This document shows, one piece after another, positions 1 to 9,040 of a stretch of 64,000 nucleotides of DNA. The number at the start of each line of letters is the position of its first letter. The first letter of the stretch is position 1. Below the pieces are notes generated by a model. The model did no database searches and was not told the origin of the DNA. It saw nothing but the letters and a program-made list of their open reading frames with translations. A program made the translations under genes and the position numbers. Origin of the DNA: Levilactobacillus spicheri DSM 15429 (GTDB taxonomy: Bacteria; Bacillota; Bacilli; Lactobacillales; Lactobacillaceae). The DNA is taken from contig NZ_AZFC01000016.1 of assembly GCF_001435095.1 (NCBI RefSeq), positions 199,332-263,331 on the forward strand. Reading direction: 5' to 3'.

Positions 1-701
1 GCCTTGGTGTCCCAGCCCCCGATCCGCTCCAGCAGGTTTCGACGAATCACGTAATTGGTCCCCGGAATCGTGCAGAGCTTAAACAACCGCAACCTCCCGG
101 CCTGGGCCATCCATTGAAAGGACAGCGTCTCCACGTTGATGAAGCGCGTCAGCAGCGAGGCGTTCTTGTTCCGCGTCCGGAACTTGCCGATGACGGCCCC
201 GTACTGGTCCCCCTGCAGCAGCTCGGAGACCAGGATCCGCAACGCCGGGCGTTCCGGCGTGTTATCCGCGTCGTAGACCGAGATGATGCTGCCCTTGGCC
301 GTCTTCAGCCCGATGTTTAAGGCGTTGGACTTGCCCTTGCCCCCGTTGGTCTTGTCCGTGTTGATCACGGTCAGGTTGCGTTCGGGGTAGGTCTCCTGGA
401 TGTGGGCCAGGAGCTGAGCCGAGTTATCGCTGGAGTTGTCGTTGATCACGATGATCTCGTAACGGTCGTGGGGGTAATCGAAGTTGAGCAGGGACAGGAC
501 CGTCCGCACGATCACGATGCCCTCGTTATGGGCCGGGACCATCACGCTGACGAACGGCGCTTGGTCCGGTAAGGTGGGCGCCGGGGTCCGCACGTCCTTT
601 AAGTACTGGGTGTACCCCGCCACGGTCAAAACCAGGTTGACGGCGAGGATGCCCCAAATCACGATGATGGAAATAAATACAAAATAATCGAGGACGCTCA
701 C
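1..701 (-). CDS. Family 2 glycosyltransferase, processive type, partial at left edge
   Basis: N-terminal 233 residues of a membrane glycosyltransferase; the 3' part lies beyond the window. A membrane segment (about residues 5-28) is followed by a GT-A domain with VPAHNEG (55-61), VINDNSSD (85-92) and the metal-binding DAD (144-146), as in cellulose and poly-GlcNAc synthases. The start is GTG at 701: an AAAGGAGG site lies in the last codons of the upstream gene, and the ATG at 706 runs into a stop after two codons. It is translationally coupled to the gene ending at 706. It probably polymerises the backbone of an extracellular polysaccharide at the membrane; the sugar is unknown. The QxxRW motif would lie outside the window. 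Confidence 0.85.
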   Translation of the reverse strand, partial: MSVLDYFVFISIIVIWGILAVNLVLTVAGYTQYLKDVRTPAPTLPDQAPFVSVMVPAHNEGIVIVRTVLSLLNFDYPHDRYEIIVINDNSSDNSAQLLAHIQETYPERNLTVINTDKTNGGKGKSNALNIGLKTAKGSIISVYDADNTPERPALRILVSELLQGDQYGAVIGKFRTRNKNASLLTRFINVETLSFQWMAQAGRLRLFKLCTIPGTNYVIRRNLLERIGGWDTK

Positions 702-705
702 GCCA

Positions 706-2304
706 TTACCTCCTTTTAGAATTTTGGAAAAACATCCGGCGATAGATTCGCCGGCCCAGGATGATGAAGATCACCAGGATCACCAACACGATGGTGAAGA
801 AGATCCACAAGATCCAACCCTGAACCCGAAAGTAGCCTTTGAGGGCCACGTGGTTCTTGCGCCGCGGGTTAAAGCGCGGCAACGCCACGGTCGAATTGCC
901 CACGTCGATCTCCCGGCCATTCAAGAAGTAACTGCCGTGGTCGTAGCGGAAGGTCGCCGAGGCGCTGGTCAGGCGACTGGTCAGCTGTTGACTGGGGTCG
1001 TACCAGCGCGTGGTCAGGCCCGTGACCTGCTTGAACGTGGCGGTCAGTCCCTTGGCCGAATCCGGCATGGGCACCGTCAGGGCGGTGGGCACCGCCCAGC
1101 TCAGGTCGCCCGGCGCGTGGTGCCCGTTTTCGACCGTCTGCAACGACCGTAACGGCAATCCGTACCAGGTCTGCGTAAACGTGGTGCCCAGGTTGTCCTG
1201 CTTGGCAAAGGTGGTCGTGGCCGGGTTCGGCAGCAACAGCACGTTGGTTGCGCGCTGCAACCCGTGGCGCCGAAAGGCCCGGTCCTGATTCCAGTAGGCC
1301 GGCGCGCTGATGCCGACCGGGAGGACCTGACGCTGCCCCAACTGGTTGAGTTGCCCGACCATCAGCTGCTCCAGGAGTTGGCCGCTCTGCCGGTTGGTCG
1401 CCCCGACCACGGGGGCCTGCAGGAAGATCACGCCGTTTTCCGTTTCCAGCTCGCTTAGGGTCTGCGCGAAGCGTTTAAACGCCCGGAAAGTGGTGTTGTC
1501 CGCCACGGACGTGGTGCTGACGGCAAAGGGAATCCCCGCTTGATAGAGCCGCTGGCCCAGTCGCCGCAGCCGCGCCAGGTTGGTGTAGGGCGTCACCCCG
1601 GTGATCGTCAGCAACGGGCAGTTCGTCCGGGACTGGCCGAACAGGGCCGCCAGCGTACGGCTGGCCACGGTCAGGCTGAACCCGTCCGCCGTGAGATAGG
1701 GCAGATAGGCGCTCTTGCCGTGGACCACCCCGTACGCGTGCGGCGCCAGCCCGGCCCCCTGCGTCCGCAAGGTGCCGAAGGTCTGGGTGTGCCGACTCAG
1801 CCCGTTCAACAGGGTCAGATCCGTGCTAAAGGGCAACAGTTGCCAATTACCCCCGTCGTGGAGGACAAACTGCTGGTGGTAGACCCGCTGGCGGGTAGCC
1901 CCCAGTCGGTGGGCCTCCTGCGCGCTGAGCCCCGAGCCGATGTGCAGCTGCCGGCCCGTGAAGCGGTTCCGGTCGCGCACGAACGCGGTGTTGTGGAGCC
2001 GCCCCTGCTCCCAGTTGTTCAGCGTCACGACGCCTTGATAGCGCCGCGTGGTCAGCTGACCGGCCTGGTAGTCGCTCAGGCGTTCCGTTTGGGTCTTGAC
2101 GTTCAGGCTGGCCAGCAGGCGTTGCACCGCGGCCAGCTTCTTTTGCCCACTCACCGTGGGGTTGATGGCGTCGTACACGATCAAAACGCGCCGGTCAGCC
2201 GTGGTCGTCGCGGCCACGGCCGACGTGGATTGGCTGGCAAGACCCCCGCCGACCACCAGCAACAACAGCAGTCCCCAGAGGGTGATGCGTCGTTTACGTC
2301 TCAT
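706..2304 (-). CDS. Membrane-anchored extracytoplasmic protein of the exopolysaccharide operon
   Basis: A 532-residue protein with an N-terminal signal or anchor (MRRKRR then a hydrophobic stretch to about residue 30), a large extracytoplasmic domain, and one C-terminal membrane helix (about 500-525) followed by a basic tail. The outside domain has alternating hydrophobic strands near residues 40-55, 240-280 and 300-340, reminiscent of polysaccharide-deacetylase-like folds (DUF2334-type), but I see no clear catalytic motif. By position and topology it could be the accessory partner of the synthase, in the way BcsB partners BcsA. The ATG at 2304 overlaps the upstream stop (ATGA), so the genes are coupled. 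A longer in-frame upstream extension is only overlap with the neighbouring gene. Confidence 0.7.
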   Translation of the reverse strand: MRRKRRITLWGLLLLLVVGGGLASQSTSAVAATTTADRRVLIVYDAINPTVSGQKKLAAVQRLLASLNVKTQTERLSDYQAGQLTTRRYQGVVTLNNWEQGRLHNTAFVRDRNRFTGRQLHIGSGLSAQEAHRLGATRQRVYHQQFVLHDGGNWQLLPFSTDLTLLNGLSRHTQTFGTLRTQGAGLAPHAYGVVHGKSAYLPYLTADGFSLTVASRTLAALFGQSRTNCPLLTITGVTPYTNLARLRRLGQRLYQAGIPFAVSTTSVADNTTFRAFKRFAQTLSELETENGVIFLQAPVVGATNRQSGQLLEQLMVGQLNQLGQRQVLPVGISAPAYWNQDRAFRRHGLQRATNVLLLPNPATTTFAKQDNLGTTFTQTWYGLPLRSLQTVENGHHAPGDLSWAVPTALTVPMPDSAKGLTATFKQVTGLTTRWYDPSQQLTSRLTSASATFRYDHGSYFLNGREIDVGNSTVALPRFNPRRKNHVALKGYFRVQGWILWIFFTIVLVILVIFIILGRRIYRRMFFQNSKRR

Positions 2305-3797
2305 GCGTCCGCCTCCTGTTCCGCCGTGGGGGTGTGCCACAGGCGATGATTCAGGATATCCGCCACAAAGGTCAGGAGGATCAGGTCCAGGCTGACCGGC
2401 ACCATGAAGAGGTGCTTGGCCAGGTCGGCGTCCCCGTCCCCGATGATCGAGATGATCGGCACGAAGATGAAGATGGTCAGAAGGCCGACCACCAGGAAGA
2501 ACCGCAGCACACCCATGGGCTGCCGGGCCTTCCAATCGTTGTACGCCCCCACCCCGAAGACGATGACTAGGGCCACCGCGAGCAGGAGGTCAAAGGCGAA
2601 CTTCTGGGGGAAGAACGCCCCCGCCACGGCGCTAAAGCCCGTGAAGTAGGTCACCTGTTCGCCCGCCTGGTGCCCGGTGCCGGCCTGGTAGTCCCCGACC
2701 GCCTTCACCTGGGTGATCATCATGTCCCCGGCCGCGACGTCGAGCAGCGTCCGGAACTGCTTGGGATGGTTCAGGTAGTAGCGCACGATCCAGCCGAAGC
2801 CCGTTTTTTGGTTCAGGTGCCGGTGCACGTAGTCCGAGCTGGGACTGATGGCCGCAAAATTCTTGGGATAATAGTCCTGCGCACTCATCAGGGCGAATTG
2901 TTCGCTGACCCCCTGCTTCTTCAATTTGCGGCTGGGGTCCCCCGTGTGCAGCAGGACCCCGTGGGTCACCGCCTGGTACTGATTGATGTCGTTGAATTGC
3001 TTGGTGATCAGGGTGTAGGTCAGGACCCCCGTGACCAGGATGCCGGCCATCCCCGCCACCACCAGCAGGGCCTGGTACCGGTGCCGGCAGACCATGAAGA
3101 GCCCCAGACTGGCGACCACGTAGCTGAGGGCCAGCGGTGCATTTTGCTGCTTGTTGGCGATCAAAAACATGACGCTCACGAAGTACAACAGGGTCATCCA
3201 GCGGGGGTGAAAGTCGGGCCGCCGCCCCAGCAGGATGATGGCCGCAAAGGCGTACAGCGCCAGGACCAGCATCCCCGGTTCGGCGAAAAACGAGTTGAAG
3301 TACAGGGTAAACGAGGAGTCCGCGAAGATAAAGACCACCAGCAGCGCCAGAAAATAACTCCGCAGCCGCCGGAAGGGGTGGGTCAGTGCGCTGGTCAACA
3401 GGTAGATGGCCCCCAGGTACGGCAGGTAGTAGACCAGCCCCATGAAGCGCAGGTCAAAGACGGTCCGGCTGTAAAACAGCTTGTTCAGCCCAACCGCTAA
3501 GCGCACGAACAGTGGTTGCGACGAAAACACCGCCGCGTGGGTCTCGTTAAAGTAGCGCATGATGCCCAGCTGCGGGTTGATGTAGCCCAACATGTGGTAG
3601 CCCTTCAGCTTATACAGGCCGTTCACGAAGATGGCCCGGTAGAAGTCCCCGTTGTCCGCCAACCCGTGGAAGGGCGGCACAAAAATCAGCCAGCCGGCAA
3701 TGCCCGCGGCTAACACGGTGGCCAGGGCCGCCGGTGAGACGTGGCGGGTAAACCACCGCCAAGCGGCGACGATACCGCTTTTTAAGATGTGTCCCAT
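2301..3797 (-). CDS. Polytopic membrane protein, possible GT-C-type glycosyltransferase of the exopolysaccharide operon
   Basis: A 498-residue protein with about ten to twelve hydrophobic helices. The first helix (about residues 20-43) is followed by an outer loop containing the acidic stretch DNGDFYR near residue 50. An acidic first outer loop is typical of GT-C glycosyltransferases that use lipid-linked sugars, so addition of side groups to the polymer is a reasonable inference, not a demonstrated role. Start chosen at ATG 3797, because AAGGAAGGGG lies four bases before it; an upstream ATG at 3815 precedes this site. The gene follows the GH8-like gene by about 20 bp and overlaps the next by four, so all four genes form one operon. 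Confidence 0.7.
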   Translation of the reverse strand: MGHILKSGIVAAWRWFTRHVSPAALATVLAAGIAGWLIFVPPFHGLADNGDFYRAIFVNGLYKLKGYHMLGYINPQLGIMRYFNETHAAVFSSQPLFVRLAVGLNKLFYSRTVFDLRFMGLVYYLPYLGAIYLLTSALTHPFRRLRSYFLALLVVFIFADSSFTLYFNSFFAEPGMLVLALYAFAAIILLGRRPDFHPRWMTLLYFVSVMFLIANKQQNAPLALSYVVASLGLFMVCRHRYQALLVVAGMAGILVTGVLTYTLITKQFNDINQYQAVTHGVLLHTGDPSRKLKKQGVSEQFALMSAQDYYPKNFAAISPSSDYVHRHLNQKTGFGWIVRYYLNHPKQFRTLLDVAAGDMMITQVKAVGDYQAGTGHQAGEQVTYFTGFSAVAGAFFPQKFAFDLLLAVALVIVFGVGAYNDWKARQPMGVLRFFLVVGLLTIFIFVPIISIIGDGDADLAKHLFMVPVSLDLILLTFVADILNHRLWHTPTAEQEADA

Positions 3798-3818
3798 GGT
3801 GCCCCTTCCTTTCATTGC

Positions 3819-4952
3819 TTAATAGCCGGCCGCGTTCAGCGCCGTCAGGTTAGTGTACGAGTAGCTTTGCCGGGTCTTGGCATCCCCTAAGCCCCCCTTG
3901 AGTGGCGAGGCCTGGGTCACCTGGTCTTGCCAGACCCAGGCCATGGCCCGGTGGTAGTTGGCCCGGTCGCCGATCGTCGCGAAGATCATCGCCGCCAACG
4001 CGTAGTTGGCCGCCGATTGGCCCAGGTCGCTCGCACTGCCCGCGGTCGTGTAGCCGTTGTAGAGCTGATGGTGCCGGACCTGTTGGCGCAGCCAGCCCTT
4101 GCTGGCGGCCCGCAGTTGCCCGATCTCGGCCAGGTGCAACAGCGTCTCCAACGCCTCGGACGTGTTCAGGTTCTTGGTCGCGTAGGCCAGGGTCTGCCAG
4201 TTGAAGCTCGCCGCGTACAGCGGGAAGACGTCGCCCAGGTAGCCCCCGTTGACCACCTTGAGCTGTTCACGGTAGGCGGCCCGGCCCGCCTTGGTCCCCC
4301 GCTCGTAAAAGCGCAGGGTCTTAAAATCCAGGTAGGCCAGGCTACTGGTCTTGGCCGCGGTCTTCGTGGCCGGGTCGTAGTAATCGTAGACGCGCCCCTT
4401 CTTCAGGACGCCTTCCTTGAGGGCCGCAAAATGGTCCGCGGCCGTTTGGCGGTAACGGTGGGTCCCGCTCAGCGCATCGTACACGTTCAACGCACGGATG
4501 ATTCGCAGGTCGTCCAACGTGGCGTTCACGGCGAAGCGCTTCTTGCTCCGCGGGTCATAGCGGTAGCTGAACTGCCCGTGGTCGCCGAAGGTCGTCACGG
4601 TGGCTTGATAGAAGGTCCGAAAGGCCTTGAACCGCCGTTGCTGGGCCAGGTACAGCAGCCACATCCCCGCGGATTCGCTCAGCAGTTCGTGGCCGGTCGC
4701 CGTGCCGGTCTTGCGGGTCGCGGTGTCCAGATAGTTGGTGTAGATCCCCTGCTGCGAGGACAGCTTAGACTGGACGAACGTGGCCACCTGGCGTTGCCGT
4801 TGCTGGTCGCGAGCCGTGTGGTTGGTCGTGGTCGTCACGAAACTTTTAGGAGACTGGGTCGGGGGCGTCATGGTCGCTGATTTGGCCTGACACCCCGCTA
4901 ATCCTAGTAACAGCAGGCCGCCTAGCAGCCACCCTAATCGTCGTTTTCTCAC
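3819..4952 (-). CDS. Glycoside hydrolase family 8-like lipoprotein (PssZ-like)
   Basis: A 377-residue lipoprotein: basic N-terminus, hydrophobic stretch and a lipobox LAGC with Cys21. The body resembles the alpha/alpha-barrel GH8 family: SESAGMW near residue 92 corresponds to the SEGxGYGM motif that carries the general acid Glu (here Glu93), and ATLDDLRI near 145 to the ATDGDLDIA motif. In Listeria a GH8-like protein is associated with the c-di-GMP-regulated Pss exopolysaccharide and can degrade it; a similar trimming or release role is inferred here. First gene of the operon. GTG at 4952 is preferred because GGTGG lies six bases upstream; ATG at 4994 has no ribosome site. Confidence 0.75.
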   Translation of the reverse strand: MRKRRLGWLLGGLLLLGLAGCQAKSATMTPPTQSPKSFVTTTTNHTARDQQRQRQVATFVQSKLSSQQGIYTNYLDTATRKTGTATGHELLSESAGMWLLYLAQQRRFKAFRTFYQATVTTFGDHGQFSYRYDPRSKKRFAVNATLDDLRIIRALNVYDALSGTHRYRQTAADHFAALKEGVLKKGRVYDYYDPATKTAAKTSSLAYLDFKTLRFYERGTKAGRAAYREQLKVVNGGYLGDVFPLYAASFNWQTLAYATKNLNTSEALETLLHLAEIGQLRAASKGWLRQQVRHHQLYNGYTTAGSASDLGQSAANYALAAMIFATIGDRANYHRAMAWVWQDQVTQASPLKGGLGDAKTRQSYSYTNLTALNAAGY

Positions 4953-5160
4953 GTCGTTCCACCGGCTTTCCGCAAAAATTCTCTCTATGGCCATATTAGC
5001 ATGCCTAATTAGAAAGTTAAACTAACAATGTTAACGGTTAAATTGTTATCAAACAGACACGTCGTGCTCATTCATTTTAATCGGCAGGAGCTCGCTCAGC
5101 TGGGCCGTGACGACCGTGAGCGTGATTGGTGCCTATTAACCGGTGGGCGTCACCAGCGCG

Positions 5161-5322
5161 CCACGCCGGCGAGCAAGCCGGTCGAGGTGGACACGATTCC
5201 GAAGCCCCGAAAATCACGGGTCTCCGGAACTCGGCCTTGATGTAAGCTGGCCAAAACCGCCAGATAACATCAATTTCACCACGACCAGCAAGTCGCCTCT
5301 GTTGCGCTCACCTAGTGCGGTC
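5161..5322 (+). repeat. Structured intergenic repeat, copy A
   Basis: Member of a repeat family that begins CGCCGGCGAGCAAG and ends near AAGTCGCCTCTGTTGCGCTCAC. Hairpin 1 spans 5199-5227 (outer CCG/CGG, inner CCCCG/CGGG). Hairpin 2 spans 5237-5273 (TTGATGT...ACATCAA). An outer stem pairs GGTCGAGGTG near 5180 with CACCACGACC near 5279 (one mismatch). The surrounding 4953-5590 holds no gene I can support; short ORFs there are readings of the repeat. Confidence 0.8.
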
Positions 5323-5590
5323 ACCCTGACGGAACGGTCCTGCTTGGCCACGGACACAACGGAGAAATATCAGCCAACAGAGTGACTCGCCAATACCACC
5401 ATGTTCCGCCGACCTAGCACGCTGCCTATCAATACCGTGATTTTCCCAATCATCCGGCGAACCGCCTGGAGACCTCCTTGAACCCAAAAATAGCCGGTCA
5501 AGTTCCCCCATAACCGGGGGCAACTCAATCGACTACTTTTATGTTCTTTCATTTTATCTGGGTACGTATCGCCCGTTCGGTCACCCGGGG

Positions 5591-5842
5591 TCAGTCCTGA
5601 TAAACCGTGGGTGCGATGTGCTTGCTGCGAACCTGTCGGCGCCGGGCCTCCCGGTACAAGAAGAGGTAGGTCTGCCGGGCCAACGCCGTGTTGGCCGTCA
5701 TCTCGTTATCCGCGTCGGCAATGGCCTCCTCGGTCTGCTTGGCGTGGTCCCAACGAGCCTTCGCCCCATCGATCGTGGCGAGCAGCTGGTCATCGTAAAG
5801 ACTCTTTAAATCGCGAATGTGGCGTTTCTTGCGTCCAAACAT
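5591..5842 (-). CDS. yaaL: YaaL-family (DUF2508) protein
   Basis: An 83-residue basic, largely helical protein of the YaaL/DUF2508 family, which has no established function. It lies directly after recR, as in Bacillus subtilis and many Firmicutes, and that position supports the assignment. Start set at the ATG at 5842 (MFGRKKRH) because AAGGAGG sits eight bases upstream; the ATG two codons earlier would be only two bases from that site. The intact length is close to the usual 70-90 residues. It is expected to be cotranscribed with dnaX-ybaB-recR. Confidence 0.8.
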   Translation of the reverse strand: MFGRKKRHIRDLKSLYDDQLLATIDGAKARWDHAKQTEEAIADADNEMTANTALARQTYLFLYREARRRQVRSKHIAPTVYQD

Positions 5843-5855
5843 GGGCATGACCTCC

Positions 5856-6455
5856 TTACATTTCGGTACGGCCCTCAACGGCCTTGAACAACGTCATCTC
5901 GTCGGCGTACTCGATGTCGCTCCCCACGGATAATCCGTGGGCCAACCGCGTTACCTTGATGCCGGCCGGTTTGATCAACCGGGACAGGTACATCGCTGTG
6001 GCTTCCCCTTCCGGCGTCGCGTTCGTGGCGATGATGACTTCCTTGATGGCGGGATTCTTCTGCAGGCGACTGATCAAGCTCGAGATGTTCAAGTCCTCGG
6101 GCCCCTTCCCCTCGATGGGCGACATGACCCCGTGCAGGACGTGGTACAGGCCATGGTATTCCTTCATGCGTTCCATGACCATGATGTCCTTGGCCTGTTC
6201 CACCACCAACACGTGGGATTGATCACGGGTCTTATCCGCACAGATGCTGCACGGGTCACTCTCCGTGATGTTGCCGCAGATCGAACAGAAGTGCAGGTCC
6301 CGTTTGGCCGAGATCAGGGCCTTCGAGAAGGCCGTCACGTCGTCTTGCGCCATATCAATGGTAAAAAACGCGAGCCGGGTCGCCGACTTCTGGCCAATGC
6401 CGGGGAGCTTCATGTAACTGTCAATCAACTGGGCAATTGGTTCTGGATACTGCAT
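5856..6455 (-). CDS. recR: Recombination mediator protein RecR
   Basis: A 199-residue RecR, the cytoplasmic ring-forming protein that works with RecO (and RecF) to load RecA on gapped DNA. Visible features: an N-terminal helix-hairpin-helix around LPGIGQKSA (18-26), a four-cysteine zinc motif (C57, C60, C69, C72), and a Toprim domain starting at [10 protein letters not shown] near residue 81 with [14 protein letters not shown] near 140-153. Full length is normal for the family (about 198). It lies between ybaB and yaaL in the conserved dnaX block, with short gaps on both sides. Confidence 0.97.
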   Translation of the reverse strand: MQYPEPIAQLIDSYMKLPGIGQKSATRLAFFTIDMAQDDVTAFSKALISAKRDLHFCSICGNITESDPCSICADKTRDQSHVLVVEQAKDIMVMERMKEYHGLYHVLHGVMSPIEGKGPEDLNISSLISRLQKNPAIKEVIIATNATPEGEATAMYLSRLIKPAGIKVTRLAHGLSVGSDIEYADEMTLFKAVEGRTEM

Positions 6456-6482
6456 GGTGTCATCCTTTCTGGTGAATCAGGC

Positions 6483-6800
6483 CTACATGCCGGGGATGTT
6501 CATGCCCTGGGTGTACTTGCCTAACGTGCTCTTGGTCTGTTCGTCAACGGCCGTCAACGCTTGGTTGACCGCAGCTAAGACCAGGTCGGCCAACATGTCT
6601 GGGTCGTCGGGGTCGATGGCTTCTGGCTTGATGCTCAGGTCGGTCATCTTCCGGTCACCGGTAAAGGTCGCGGTCACCAGGTCATCTGGTGAGGTCCCGG
6701 TAAAGGTCTGGCTGTTGAGGGCCGCTTGGTCGGCCTCCATCTTTTTTTGCATTTGACGCATCTGCTTCATCATGTTGCCCATATTTCCCATTCCACGCAT
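6483..6800 (-). CDS. YbaB/EbfC-family nucleoid-associated protein
   Basis: A 105-residue protein with the Met/Gln-rich N-terminal helix ([21 protein letters not shown]) and the beta-rich core typical of YbaB/EbfC. These small dimeric DNA-binding proteins bind DNA with low sequence specificity and are nearly always encoded between dnaX and recR, as here. It starts about 20 bp after dnaX with an AGGAT-type ribosome site and ends 27 bp before recR, so it is part of the same transcript. Nothing unusual is seen in length or composition. Confidence 0.95.
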   Translation of the reverse strand: MRGMGNMGNMMKQMRQMQKKMEADQAALNSQTFTGTSPDDLVTATFTGDRKMTDLSIKPEAIDPDDPDMLADLVLAAVNQALTAVDEQTKSTLGKYTQGMNIPGM

Positions 6801-6820
6801 TATTAATCATCCTTTCAAAG

Positions 6821-8635
6821 TTAGTCGGTTTTGACATCCACGATGTCTTTGCCGAAGAGTTCTTCCGCTTTGGTCACGACGGGGTTCGCCCCCGCCGCCG
6901 TTCCGTCGTCCGGCGCATCCGCGTCGCTCGGCAGGCTGGGGTCCGGCGCTCCCTGGCTAGCGGGCGCGCTCGCCCCTGCAGCCGCCTGGTGGTGCTGAAT
7001 ATCGGCCTTATGCGCCCGCAGGTAGTTCTGCCGAATCGTCGGCCACTGATCCTTGGGCACGAAGACGACCGGCAAGGCGGTCCCAATCATCCGGTCCAAC
7101 CCGTTCTCCAGCGCGTCGGTCAGTTCCTGATCGGTCGTGGCCCGCTGGTACAGAAACGAGTAGTCGAAGGCCACGATGACCCCCGAATCGGCCGCGGCCA
7201 CGGGTTGGGAGACCTTCATCACGGCCCGTTGCGTCACCGTCAGGCTGTTCAGCAGGTCCGGCCAGACCTCCTGCAGCTGATTGAGCTTCTCGCGGGTCGC
7301 CGATCCTAAGACCGGGTTGATCTTCGCCAGGTTGACCTCCTTGGCCGGCTGGTTGGCACTCACCCGCGGCTTGGCCTTGACCGCCGGTGCCGCCTTGACG
7401 CCCCCGCTTTGTTCCAAGCGTTCCAGGGTCGTCTTGAGTTGGTCGACCTCGTGCTGCAGGGCCGCGACCTTGCTGGCCTCGGCCGGCGCGGCAGCCGCAG
7501 CAGCCGGCGCGACTGTGGCCGCTGGCGTTGGTGTCACCGCCCCGCCGGCGTGGCCGATCTCGGCCAATTTGATGGTCAGGATCTCCAGGTACACGTCGGG
7601 GTGGGTCGTGAAGCGCATCTGCTGCTGGATGGCATTCAGCTCGTTGATCATGGCGTACATGGTCTCGGCCGGCGTTTGCTTGGCGAGGGCTTGGAAGGCC
7701 TCACTCACGCTGCCCATCTCGGCGTCTTCCACCAACTGGGGCGCTTGCTGGTACAGCAGCAGGTCCCGGGCGTACCCGATCAGGTCTTCGGTGAAGCGCT
7801 CGGCATCCTTGCCGGCCTCCAGGACCGACTGTAGGGTCGCTAGTCCGGCCTTGGTCTCGCCCGCCAGGACCTCCTGGACGTACTTGGCCAACAACTCGTG
7901 GGTGACACTCCCGGTGACCAGCAGCGCGTTGTCCAGGGTAATCTCGTTATCCCCGAACGACAGGGCCTGGTCCAGGATACTCAGCGCATCCCGCATGCCC
8001 CCTTCGGCCGCCTTGGCGATCACCTTGATGGCCTGGTCGTCGTAGGTCACGTTCTTTTGCTTTAAAATGTAGACCATCCGCGCGTAGCTATCGCTGGCGG
8101 CGATTCGTTTAAAATCGAACCGTTGCACCCGGGAAATAATCGTCGCCGGAATCTTGTGCGGCTCGGTCGTCGCCAGGATGAAGATCACGTTGGCCGGGGG
8201 CTCTTCTAGCGTCTTCAGCAGGGCGTTGAACGCCCCGGTCGACAGCATGTGGACTTCATCGATGATGTAGACCTTGTAGTCGGCCACCGTGGGCGCGTAC
8301 TTGACCTTATCCCGGATGTCGCGGATCTCCTCGACCCCGTTGTTGGACGCCGCATCGATTTCGATGACGTCGTTTAAGGTGCCGTCCGTGATGGCCTTGC
8401 AGGTCTCGCATTCGTTGCAGGGCTCGCCGTCCGTTTGATGATGACAGTTAATGGCCTTAGCAAAGATCTTAGCCGCCGACGTCTTCCCGGTTCCCCGGGG
8501 ACCCGCAAACAGGTACGCGTGACTGATTTGATTGGTCGTAATCGCGTTCTTGAGCGTTCGCGTAATGATCTCTTGTCCGATCATATCGTCGAAGCGCTGC
8601 GGGCGCCAGACCCGATAAAGTGCTTGATAAGCCAT
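6821..8635 (-). CDS. dnaX: DNA polymerase III subunits gamma and tau
   Basis: A 604-residue clamp-loader ATPase that opens the sliding clamp at the replication fork. Walker A GPRGTGKTS at 45-53, a four-cysteine zinc module (C64, C73, C76, C79), Walker B IIDEVHM near 125 and an ISRVQRFDF arginine motif near 168 (the usual SRC reads SRV, but the arginine is kept). An Ala-rich linker (about 360-390) leads to the tau-like C-terminal domain. I saw no strong A-rich slippery site for a short gamma form. First gene of the dnaX-ybaB-recR-yaaL operon, with a promoter at 8685-8714. Confidence 0.97.
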   Translation of the reverse strand: MAYQALYRVWRPQRFDDMIGQEIITRTLKNAITTNQISHAYLFAGPRGTGKTSAAKIFAKAINCHHQTDGEPCNECETCKAITDGTLNDVIEIDAASNNGVEEIRDIRDKVKYAPTVADYKVYIIDEVHMLSTGAFNALLKTLEEPPANVIFILATTEPHKIPATIISRVQRFDFKRIAASDSYARMVYILKQKNVTYDDQAIKVIAKAAEGGMRDALSILDQALSFGDNEITLDNALLVTGSVTHELLAKYVQEVLAGETKAGLATLQSVLEAGKDAERFTEDLIGYARDLLLYQQAPQLVEDAEMGSVSEAFQALAKQTPAETMYAMINELNAIQQQMRFTTHPDVYLEILTIKLAEIGHAGGAVTPTPAATVAPAAAAAAPAEASKVAALQHEVDQLKTTLERLEQSGGVKAAPAVKAKPRVSANQPAKEVNLAKINPVLGSATREKLNQLQEVWPDLLNSLTVTQRAVMKVSQPVAAADSGVIVAFDYSFLYQRATTDQELTDALENGLDRMIGTALPVVFVPKDQWPTIRQNYLRAHKADIQHHQAAAGASAPASQGAPDPSLPSDADAPDDGTAAGANPVVTKAEELFGKDIVDVKTD

Positions 8636-8684
8636 CTCATCTGTTCCTTTCTACTACTTTAAATTCTTAAATTCGCTGTTCATT

Positions 8685-8714
8685 ATTATAGCCTTTTTGT
8701 CGGGGGTCTGTCAC
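8685..8714 (-). promoter_or_regulatory. Predicted sigma-A promoter of the dnaX operon
   Basis: Reads GTGACA, an 18-base spacer, then a perfect TATAAT on the minus strand, about 50 bases before the dnaX ATG. It is the only good match between the dnaX start and the repeat upstream. Confidence 0.65.
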
Positions 8715-8838
8715 CTTTTGCCCCGGTGGTTTTAGGCAAAATTAAGTCCCTTAACCAAGGGGCCGCACTGCCAACGCGCTCGCGCCTGACAAATGTGCCG
8801 CATCAAGCCGCCTCGATATCCGTGATAACACTCGCCCC

Positions 8839-9040
8839 ACGCCGGCGAGCAAGATGGTCGCGGTGGTAAGTCGCCTACCGGTCGGCCAGAATTGGGCTGG
8901 AACGTAGCCGGCACGACTTCGAGCCTTAGGAAAACCACCTAAGTCTTGAAGCTCGGCCTTTCTGTAGCCCGGGAGAATCACCCGGACAACAGAAACGAGG
9001 CTACTGAGCCCAATTCTGACCTCCCTCCCGGCTAACGGTG
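8839..9040 (+). repeat. Structured intergenic repeat, copy B (divergent, long form)
   Basis: Begins with the family block CGCCGGCGAGCAAG and keeps the two-hairpin layout with different sequence: hairpin 1 around 8915-8950 uses CTTAGG/CCTAAG, and hairpin 2 around 8958-8996 uses TTTCTGT/ACAGAAA with CCCGGG/CCCGG. A 12-base perfect outer stem joins CAGAATTGGGCT (8887-8898) to AGCCCAATTCTG (9007-9018). The rest of 8715-9270 has no supported gene; 9180-9225 resembles the tail sequence seen after copy C. Confidence 0.65.

Noticed and set aside
1540-2349. Long plus-strand open reading (269 codons) opposite the exopolysaccharide genes
   Set aside because: Pro/Gln/Arg-rich antisense shadow of the real minus-strand gene; no ribosome site; such shadows occur opposite most GC-rich genes here.
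5308-5552. Small minus-strand readings downstream of repeat copy A
   Set aside because: They lie in repeat-derived sequence, lack a family match, and similar readings recur over the other copies.
6821-8635. Programmed frameshift in dnaX producing a short gamma subunit
   Set aside because: No A-rich slippery heptamer followed by a hairpin was found at the expected place.
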